Made by a program: the position numbers and the translations under genes | The notes under the pieces: model-generated | What the model saw: the letters and a program-made list of their open reading frames with translations, nothing else | What the model was told of the DNA's origin: nothing | Database searches by the model: none | In this document: positions 1 to 5,270 of the stretch, piece by piece | Layout: each line of letters starts with the position of its first letter | How positions within the stretch are numbered: position 1 is the stretch's first letter | NCBI GenBank assembly: GCA_036340215.1 | Contig: JAYYZF010000062.1 | Location: 1-7,599, forward strand | DNA length: 7,599 nt | Source of the DNA: JABJPE01 sp036340215 | Lineage (GTDB): Bacteria; Pseudomonadota; Gammaproteobacteria; Comchoanobacterales; Comchoanobacteraceae | Direction of reading: 5' to 3'

Positions 1-1422
1 ATTGCTATTGATTCTGACAATTACGTTGTTGCAATGGCTGATCCTTGTAATAATGAAATTAACGAAAGCTTATCAGAAATTTTAGATGCCTATATTCAGC
101 CTGTTTTAGTTGATCTATTTCAGCTAGAAAGACACATAAACACAGTCTATAAACATGAAGTTTATGCTAAAAGTTTACTAAAGAAGTTTCGTCAAGAGTT
201 ACACACAGATGATAGTAAAAATGAAGATTTAGATTTTCTTAGATCCAGTGATCAAGCTTCTGCCGTTGTCCTACTTGAGGAGATACTTGCCGAAGCGTAT
301 CATCAAAAAGCATCTGACGTTCACATTGAGTATGAAAAAAACATCTCAAGAGTTCGTTATCGAGTAGACGGCATTTTAAGAACACAATTTGAAACAAGTG
401 CGTCTATTGCAACTGTTTTGATTCGAAGACTACAGATATTAGCAAATATAGATATTTCTCACCACTTAAGAAGTGAGGATGGAAGATTTTCAATCAAGAT
501 AGATAATAAAGTAATCAGTATGAGGCTCTCTATAATGCCACTAGATACCGGCCAATCAGCCGTTATAAGGTTTTTAGGTGATGTTAGCTCTTCTGAAGAT
601 TTAAGAACTATCGTAGCAGACCCTATTGTTTGTAATATGATGCTAGATTATCTACAGCGAAGCTATGGTATGCTACTCATTGTTGGACCCACCGGTAGCG
701 GTAAGACAACAACCCAGTATTCTGCACTTATGAGTATTGATAGGGAAGCAAAGAAAGTCGTTTCAATTGAGGATCCAGTTGAGGCTCATTTACCTGGAGT
801 GAATCAGATACCAGTTAATTCTGAAATAGGAATGGACTTCTCTGATATCTTAAGAGGTACTCTGCGTCAGGATCCAGATGTTATAATGATTGGTGAGATT
901 CGTGATAATAATACAGCAACTATGTCAGTAAGAGCTGCTATAACAGGCCACATGGTTTTAGCTACTATCCATACTTATGATGTTGCAAGTGCTATATCCA
1001 GGTTACTAAACTTAGGCGTAAATCCGCACATTATGGCTGCGGCTCTAAGACTAGTAGCTTCTCAAAGATTACTACGCCGTTTATGCCCTTATTGTAAAGT
1101 ACCTCATGTAGTAGAACCGGGGGACTTAGCAATAATCTCAGACTTTCCAGAGCTAAAGAAAAAATTATTGGGTAAAAAAGCTTATAAAAAATCAGGCTGT
1201 AGTCAATGTGATATGACTGGTTATTTAGGCAGATTGGCAGTATTTGAAATAATTAAGTTAGATAGTAAGTTAGTCTCTTATTTAGATAGAAGTGATATAT
1301 CAGGTTTTAATGTAGAAATAAGACGAAAGATGCTTGGTAAGGATTTATTGTCAAATGCACTCGGTAAGGTGGACAATGGTGAAACCTCTTTAGAGGAAGC
1401 TTTAAAAGTATTAAGCGAGTAA
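1..1422 (+). CDS. Type IV pilus / type II secretion assembly ATPase (GspE/PilB/MshE family), 5'-partial
   Basis: This is a cytoplasmic hexameric ATPase that powers pilin or pseudopilin polymerisation. The frame is open from base 1, and the residues before the Met at base 34 (IAIDSDNYVVAMADP) fit the N-terminal GspE/MshE domain. That Met is therefore internal, the true start lies upstream, and 473 residues are visible. In visible-residue numbering: Walker A GPTGSGKTT 229-237, Asp box SIEDPVE 255-261, Walker B DVIMIGEIRD 293-302 with its Glu, His box TGHMVLATIHT 315-325, and a zinc-type CxxC...CxxC at C362, C365, C400 and C403. The four-Cys motif is typical of GspE and PilB assembly ATPases, and PilT-type retraction ATPases lack it. 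Departures from the usual family text are Gln for Glu in 'TGQSAVIRFL' and Tyr for Asn after the His box. It is the first visible gene of an operon with the platform protein 9 bases downstream. Family assignment is firm; the choice between PilB, GspE and MshE is open. Confidence 0.93.
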   Translation: MAIDSDNYVVAMADPCNNEINESLSEILDAYIQPVLVDLFQLERHINTVYKHEVYAKSLLKKFRQELHTDDSKNEDLDFLRSSDQASAVVLLEEILAEAYHQKASDVHIEYEKNISRVRYRVDGILRTQFETSASIATVLIRRLQILANIDISHHLRSEDGRFSIKIDNKVISMRLSIMPLDTGQSAVIRFLGDVSSSEDLRTIVADPIVCNMMLDYLQRSYGMLLIVGPTGSGKTTTQYSALMSIDREAKKVVSIEDPVEAHLPGVNQIPVNSEIGMDFSDILRGTLRQDPDVIMIGEIRDNNTATMSVRAAITGHMVLATIHTYDVASAISRLLNLGVNPHIMAAALRLVASQRLLRRLCPYCKVPHVVEPGDLAIISDFPELKKKLLGKKAYKKSGCSQCDMTGYLGRLAVFEIIKLDSKLVSYLDRSDISGFNVEIRRKMLGKDLLSNALGKVDNGETSLEEALKVLSE

Positions 1423-1431
1423 TGTTCAAAA

Positions 1432-2649
1432 ATGAAAATTTTCGATTACAAGGGCCGAGACCTCGATGGAAAATCAGTCAAAGGCAGAATATTTTCTACC
1501 ACTGAGCATGCTGCTGCAAAAAGATTAATATCTGAAGATGTAACCCCTATTTCTATAAAAAAAACTGCTTTTTACACAGAATTGGCTTTTAATTTGAGGC
1601 CTTTAGTCCTTAAATTTTGCTATGTTGAAAAGCAGGATTTAATTAGATTTTGTAAAGAGATGAGTTTGTTAGTTAAATCAGGTGTTTCTGTTAGGCAATC
1701 AATTGCAAACTTATCAAAATCAATGAAAGGTAAAATATTCTCTCATATTCTAAAAATTGTAGTTACAAGGCTTGATTCTGGTTATACACTTGCAGAATCA
1801 TTCTCTGGTTTTCCAAATGTATTTCCAACACTATTTGTTGCTTTTCTATCTTATGCAGATTATGCAGAGTACACAAGTATGGTATTTGCCCAACTTGGAG
1901 AAACACTACAAGCAAGAAAGGATATTAAAAAAGAAATGATTGAGGCTATGATACCATTTACATCTAGTCTTGCTATGATAATCCTTGCTGGATATATACT
2001 TTCACAAGTTGTTATGCCTGAAATTATAGCTATATATGCAGAAAAAGGACGTGATTTACCTATTTATACGCGGTTGCTAGCTGATTTTTTTGATTTCATT
2101 GAGAATTCACTAATTTATATATTAGGTTATTCACTTTTATCATTTTTGTTAGTGAAGTTAATTGTAATGCAGTTTGAAGTATCTCGTTATTACTGGGATA
2201 AATGTATGCTGCAACTTCCAGTTTATAAGAGAATTAGGGTCATGTTTGCTAAGATGGATTTTTCAAGAGCTATAGCAATGTCGTTAAGTAATGGCTATCC
2301 AATACAAAAAGTTTTGGATATATCAAGTTCAGTAGTTTTAGATAGATTTTTTCGTCATCAAATAATTACTTCTGTGAAAAAAATAGCTGAAGGAGAAGAC
2401 TTAATTAAAAGTATCAGGTCTATGGAGTTATTTACTTATTCTGAATTAGAGATATTAGAGGTTGGTAGAGAAGCTGAAAACCTGGAAGAATCTTTTAACA
2501 ATGTGGTTGCTTTTAACCGTAATGAATTATCACATAGAGCTTTTCTACTAAAAGAGGGTTTAAATATAACCATGTTAATTATTATGGTTTTTATGATTTG
2601 CTTTTATATGGTAGGTTTCTATTTAGGATATTTATACTTGTCTTTTTAG
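1432..2649 (+). CDS. GspF/PilC-type inner-membrane platform protein
   Basis: This polytopic inner-membrane protein is the platform on which the assembly ATPase acts to extract pilins or pseudopilins. Its 405 residues are the usual family length. The N-terminus (FDYKGRDLDGKSVKGRI, then SEDVTPISI) is the short soluble domain typical of GspF. Two T2SSF-type repeats follow: about 67-195, beginning DLIRFCKEMSLLVKSGVS, and about 272-400, beginning KMDFSRAIAMSLSNGYPI. Likely membrane helices are near 176-196, 226-246 and 378-402. The second repeat keeps the 'EVGREAENLEESF' version of the family GE-x-G-x-L element (about 343-355). The first repeat has SYADYAEYTSMVFAQL instead, without GE or G, so it is diverged. 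The gene starts 9 bases after the ATPase stop with only a weak GAG as ribosome binding site, suggesting translation coupled to the ATPase. It is most likely cotranscribed with the ATPase. No prepilin peptidase or secretin is visible here. Confidence 0.9.
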   Translation: MKIFDYKGRDLDGKSVKGRIFSTTEHAAAKRLISEDVTPISIKKTAFYTELAFNLRPLVLKFCYVEKQDLIRFCKEMSLLVKSGVSVRQSIANLSKSMKGKIFSHILKIVVTRLDSGYTLAESFSGFPNVFPTLFVAFLSYADYAEYTSMVFAQLGETLQARKDIKKEMIEAMIPFTSSLAMIILAGYILSQVVMPEIIAIYAEKGRDLPIYTRLLADFFDFIENSLIYILGYSLLSFLLVKLIVMQFEVSRYYWDKCMLQLPVYKRIRVMFAKMDFSRAIAMSLSNGYPIQKVLDISSSVVLDRFFRHQIITSVKKIAEGEDLIKSIRSMELFTYSELEILEVGREAENLEESFNNVVAFNRNELSHRAFLLKEGLNITMLIIMVFMICFYMVGFYLGYLYLSF

Positions 2650-2676
2650 CATTTTTAATTTTTTTTCAGCTAAAAA
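2643..2676. terminator. Possible weak terminator between convergent genes
   Basis: The arms TTTTTAGC (2643-2650) and GCTAAAAA (2669-2676) form a perfect 8-bp inverted repeat around an AT-only 18-base loop apart from one C. It spans the stop codons of the convergent platform and carbonic anhydrase genes. With only two G-C pairs and a long loop it is weak. It is the only stem I can see in this junction, and the run of eight T at 2659-2666 could help release on the plus strand. Confidence 0.25.
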
Positions 2677-3292
2677 CCTTAAATTCGTTTGTATCATCCT
2701 CATAAGCATAGAGCTGCATGGCTTCTATCTCTATAAACCAGGCATGCAGCTGTAACTTTTGCTGCTTAACTGCTGCTGCCACCCACGGATATGACTGTAA
2801 ATTTTCTCTTGATTGTAAGGCTGTATTCAATGCTTTTTTATCAATATCACTCTTAATCATTTTAGGGTATTGCAGCAGTGATTCTTGTTTTTCATTTCTT
2901 ATTTGAGCTAACCATGATTCAACATTATTTTGCGGTTTTTTGTTCCCTAAATTACATAAAGCAGCAATTCCAGCGCAGCAACTATGCCCAAGAATTATAA
3001 TGTCGTCTATATTTAATTTCGTAAGAACAAATTGTAAAGCTGCAGCAGTAGCACAATTAGGGCTTTTATTATACTTTGGTACTATATTAGCAATAGTTCG
3101 TAGCACAAATATATCTCCAAAACCGCACTTAAATAACAAAGCAGGATCTACTCTTGAATCACAACAAGAAACAATTAGTGTTTTTGGATCTTGGCCATAT
3201 TTCACAAGGTTTTGGTAGTCATTATTATTTTTTAACTTACTAGCTTGCTCTTTATATCCAGATATTAAGTTTTCAATATTAGGTTTACTCAT
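2666..3292 (-). CDS. Beta-class carbonic anhydrase
   Basis: This is a zinc enzyme that interconverts CO2 and bicarbonate in the cytoplasm, supplying bicarbonate for carboxylations and pH balance. From the chosen start it is 208 residues. The frame also runs to a TTG at 3334, which would add 14. In 222-residue numbering the zinc site reads SCCDSRVD (56-63), giving Cys57 and the Asp59/Arg61 dyad, and GHSCCAG (116-122), giving His117 and Cys120. This is the complete Cys, His, Cys plus Asp-Arg set of the family. 'VLRTIANIVP' (77-86) matches the usual 'RNxAN' region, with Thr for Asn. I chose the ATG at 3292 because family similarity begins there (MSKPNIENLISGY). In addition, a -10-like TATAAA lies inside the TTG extension, and the TTG has no ribosome binding site. 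An in-frame ATG at 3310 is an alternative. The gene is convergent with the platform gene and unrelated to pili by any sequence sign. Confidence 0.93.
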   Translation of the reverse strand: MSKPNIENLISGYKEQASKLKNNNDYQNLVKYGQDPKTLIVSCCDSRVDPALLFKCGFGDIFVLRTIANIVPKYNKSPNCATAAALQFVLTKLNIDDIIILGHSCCAGIAALCNLGNKKPQNNVESWLAQIRNEKQESLLQYPKMIKSDIDKKALNTALQSRENLQSYPWVAAAVKQQKLQLHAWFIEIEAMQLYAYEDDTNEFKVFS

Positions 3293-3322
3293 AGCTTTAA
3301 TAATTCCCATACTTTTTGTGAT

Positions 3323-3351
3323 TTTATAAGCCAAAATTACTATCTAATAAA
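3323..3351 (-). promoter_or_regulatory. Candidate promoter of the carbonic anhydrase gene
   Basis: On the minus strand a TATAAA -10 (3323-3328) lies 17 bases after a poor -35, TTTATT (3346-3351). Initiation about 7 bases downstream would give a short leader before the ATG at 3292. It would place the TTG at 3334 upstream of the transcript, in agreement with the chosen start. The -35 match is weak. Confidence 0.3.
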
Positions 3352-3356
3352 TAATC

Positions 3357-3385
3357 TTGTTATGAATACGATATTGTACTAAAGT
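3357..3385 (+). promoter_or_regulatory. Candidate promoter of the DUF1295 gene
   Basis: TTGTTA (3357-3362) and TAAAGT (3380-3385) are separated by 17 bases, each matching the sigma-70 consensus at four of six positions. Initiation near 3392 would give a leader of about 20 bases carrying the GGAG ribosome binding site. The inverted repeat at 3381-3398 overlaps the -10 and the start point. Confidence 0.35.
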
Positions 3386-3398
3386 TACTTATAACTTT
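3381..3398. repeat. Perfect 7-bp inverted repeat at the DUF1295 promoter
   Basis: AAAGTTA (3381-3387) and TAACTTT (3392-3398) are exact inverted copies separated by CTTA. The palindrome covers the predicted -10 and start point and ends directly against the GGAG ribosome binding site. It could be an operator for a dimeric regulator or a small leader hairpin next to the ribosome binding site. In AT-rich DNA it could also be chance. Confidence 0.4.
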
Positions 3399-3402
3399 GG
3401 AG
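3399..3402 (+). promoter_or_regulatory. Ribosome binding site that fixes the DUF1295 start
   Basis: GGAG lies 9 bases before the ATG at 3412. The upstream in-frame TTG at 3397 overlaps this site and cannot use it, so the ATG at 3412 is the supported start. Confidence 0.7.
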
Positions 3403-3411
3403 ATATTTTTC

Positions 3412-4275
3412 ATGAAATTAGAGATTTTTAAGAAATTAGGGATAGCGACAGTGCTTCCATTAATATTATTTGGTTTTACGCTGGCTACCCAACAAGCTAG
3501 TCCTCACAATATTCTAGTTGAGTGTTTATTTATTTCATTTGTGGTGCACTGGTTTTTTGGGCTACCGTCTATATTTCTTCGTACAGAGAAATTATTTGAT
3601 CTAACAGGCTCTATAGCTGTTTTATCTATGCTTTATTATGCCTTACAACATGTACTTAATTTAGGTAATAGGGCAATCTTACTCTTAGCTTTTTGTGCAA
3701 TTTGGACTATTCGTTTAGGGGCATTTTTATTTATTCGTATTATGTTGCACAAAGTTGATGGACGTTTTAATGATATTAAAAAATCACCATTAAGTTTTAT
3801 TATTACGTGGCACCTATCTGCAACTTGGACTTTTCTCACCATAGTTGCAGCATTGTGTGCAATTACCAGTTCACAACAACAGCCATTGTTCATAGTCGAT
3901 ATGATTTTTATTCTAATGTGGTTATTAGGTTTTTTCTGTGAATTTTTTGCTGATTTACAAAAGTTTAGATTTAAGAAAAAAAAGTCAGACCTGCCCTTTA
4001 TCAATAGTGGTTTGTGGTCTTATTCTAGACACCCAAATTATTTGGGAGAGATAGTAATGTGGTTTGCAATTGCTGGATTAGCATTGCCAAACTTATACTC
4101 ATGGTCTTTACTAAGCTTAATATCACCATTTTTTGTGAGTATATTACTAATTAAAATTAGTGGTATTAATCTCTTAGAGGAAAATAATGATAAGAAGTTT
4201 GGTCATCTTCATGCGTATAAGGTTTACAAGGAAACCACACCTATCCTTTTTCCATTAACTAGGCAAAAAAACTAA
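3412..4275 (+). CDS. DUF1295 / steroid 5-alpha-reductase C-terminal family membrane protein
   Basis: This is a 287-residue hydrophobic protein, probably of the inner membrane, with about six or seven helices (near 10-27, 34-55, 66-82, 87-111, 128-152, 160-180 and 213-250). The family signatures are in order: IWTIRLGAFLFIRI (97-110), DGRF (116-119), GFFCEFFADLQKFRFK (173-188), GLWSYSRHPNYLGE (200-213), and a C-terminal EE...Y..Y...T..LFP pattern (256-281). SRHPNYLGE is the conserved block shared by DUF1295, steroid 5-alpha-reductase C-terminal and isoprenylcysteine methyltransferase-like proteins. In characterised relatives the membrane-embedded core binds NADPH or S-adenosylmethionine. The substrate cannot be read from the sequence, so lipid or sterol-like reduction is only a family-level guess. 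It has its own ribosome binding site and candidate promoter, divergent from the carbonic anhydrase. Its stop codon lies inside the stem of the terminator at 4269-4306. Nothing ties it to the pilus genes. Confidence 0.88.
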   Translation: MKLEIFKKLGIATVLPLILFGFTLATQQASPHNILVECLFISFVVHWFFGLPSIFLRTEKLFDLTGSIAVLSMLYYALQHVLNLGNRAILLLAFCAIWTIRLGAFLFIRIMLHKVDGRFNDIKKSPLSFIITWHLSATWTFLTIVAALCAITSSQQQPLFIVDMIFILMWLLGFFCEFFADLQKFRFKKKKSDLPFINSGLWSYSRHPNYLGEIVMWFAIAGLALPNLYSWSLLSLISPFFVSILLIKISGINLLEENNDKKFGHLHAYKVYKETTPILFPLTRQKN

Positions 4276-4306
4276 AAGACTTGGTCGAGGCCAAGTCTTT
4301 TAGTTT
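4269..4306. terminator. Strong bidirectional rho-independent terminator
   Basis: A perfect 16-bp stem pairs 4269-4284 with 4291-4306 (core ACTAAAAGACTTGG with CCAAGTCTTTTAGT) around a six-base TCGAGG loop. On the minus strand the stem is followed by T residues (complement of the A run at 4265-4270), which gives an ideal end for the pilin transcript. On the plus strand TTT and then TATTTT follow, ending the DUF1295 transcript. It overlaps the DUF1295 stop codon and lies about 20 bases after the pilin stop. Confidence 0.9.
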
Positions 4307-4324
4307 GATATTTTGTAAAACTCT

Positions 4325-5140
4325 TTATCCACCTACAATGTCTGTATAAGGTGTATTCCAGTTTACAGGTCCCTGGAGTGAGCCAGGATTGGTACATTGG
4401 GCTCCACCAAATGATGCAGCGTCTGCAGGATTCAGGCACTCAGCTTGATCTCTTGTGATTACCACGCAACCTGGTGCATAATAATACTGTTCATTGATAA
4501 CCGCATTAGACGGGGCATCTCCTGTAGCAGTACTTTTTGCTAATGGTGCTATAACTTCGCCAGTTGGTGGTTTTGCATTAATAGTTGTGAGGCAGCCCCA
4601 GCGCAGAGTTGTGGCCTGATTTGTATCAATCTCTGTGGTTGTTGTTGTTACTGCACCATCACCAGTACCCGAAGTTGATGTAGATTGAACGTAAGTATCT
4701 CCAATTAAAAATGGTACTAGGAATATATATTCACCCTGTATTGCTTCTTGCACATTGCTGACTTTACCAACTGTATTGTTAGCGAAAGTCGAGTCAGAAA
4801 ATTGTCCGTTCATTTTTGCATATACTACACCATTTGAAAAAGATTGTGCTTCTTCTACAAATCTGCCAGCATAATCCTGAGGGGTACCAGTAGCATTATC
4901 ATAAACGTCCATGGTGGTGTAGTTGCCGCTACTTCCACCTATAATACCGTTTTTAGAATAAAAACTATTTACATTTTCTACGATGGGGTTCATGAGTACA
5001 AATGCCTCACTGACTTGAGCCCTTCCTGCCATACTATCAATATAGTTTGTACTGATTAGTGTTAAGATTGAGATACTTGCAATAACTGCTCCTACCTCTG
5101 CAAAGAATGACCCTTGCTGGTTTTTTAGTTTATATGTCAT
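4325..5140 (-). CDS. Type IV pilin-like prepilin, paralog 1 (Ser at mature position 1)
   Basis: This 271-residue prepilin would be cleaved by a prepilin peptidase and assembled into a pilus or pseudopilus. The leader MTYKLKNQQG (10 residues, basic) ends in Gly, with cleavage predicted before SFFAEVGAVIASISIL. Glu is at mature position 5, and RAQVSE falls at mature 30-35, exactly as in type IVa pilins. Mature residue 1 is Ser and residue 22 is Asn rather than Pro. The C-terminal part does not resemble a pilin I know. It has Cys183, 225, 235 and 249, and motifs TTLRWGCLTT, PPTG (191-194), NEQYYYAPGCVV (216-227) and ECLNP (234-238). A Ser/Thr-rich loop at about 152-175 includes TTTTT. The start has GGAG 10 bases upstream (complement of 5151-5154). 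The gene is downstream of its paralog on the same strand, 130 bases away. Prepilin identity rests on the N-terminus; pilus type and function are unassigned. Confidence 0.88.
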   Translation of the reverse strand: MTYKLKNQQGSFFAEVGAVIASISILTLISTNYIDSMAGRAQVSEAFVLMNPIVENVNSFYSKNGIIGGSSGNYTTMDVYDNATGTPQDYAGRFVEEAQSFSNGVVYAKMNGQFSDSTFANNTVGKVSNVQEAIQGEYIFLVPFLIGDTYVQSTSTSGTGDGAVTTTTTEIDTNQATTLRWGCLTTINAKPPTGEVIAPLAKSTATGDAPSNAVINEQYYYAPGCVVITRDQAECLNPADAASFGGAQCTNPGSLQGPVNWNTPYTDIVGG

Positions 5141-5181
5141 ATATCATTTTCTCCAAGTTTATCATAAAGCATAACGAGCTG

Positions 5182-5211
5182 AGTATAGACAATCATTGAA
5201 GAAAATGTGAC
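5182..5211 (-). promoter_or_regulatory. Candidate promoter of pilin paralog 1
   Basis: On the minus strand GTCACA (5206-5211) and TATACT (5182-5187) are separated by 18 bases, matching the consensus at four and five positions. The leader would be about 35 bases and carry the GGAG site. A nearby TATGAT (5161-5166 region) is another possible -10. No strong terminator separates the two pilin genes, so read-through from paralog 2 is also possible. Confidence 0.3.
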
Positions 5212-5270
5212 CTATGTGCGTAAAGTAGACAATATTACTGTGATTTTACATATATTGTTGCTGAAAAAAT

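Noticed and set aside
34..36. ATG as start codon of the ATPase
   Set aside because: The upstream codons are open and match the family N-domain (VVAMADP), and no ribosome binding site precedes it.
2718..3218. Two plus-strand frames (2718-2906 and 2940-3218)
   Set aside because: Both are fully antisense to the carbonic anhydrase, which has a complete active site.
3332..3334. TTG start giving a 222-residue carbonic anhydrase
   Set aside because: It has no ribosome binding site, the -10-like TATAAA lies inside the extension, and family similarity starts at the ATG at 3292.
3636..4004. Minus-strand frame of 122 residues
   Set aside because: It is antisense to the DUF1295 gene, whose conserved motifs prove the plus strand.
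4844..5059. Plus-strand frame of 71 residues inside pilin 1
   Set aside because: It is antisense to the conserved prepilin N-terminal half, with no ribosome binding site.
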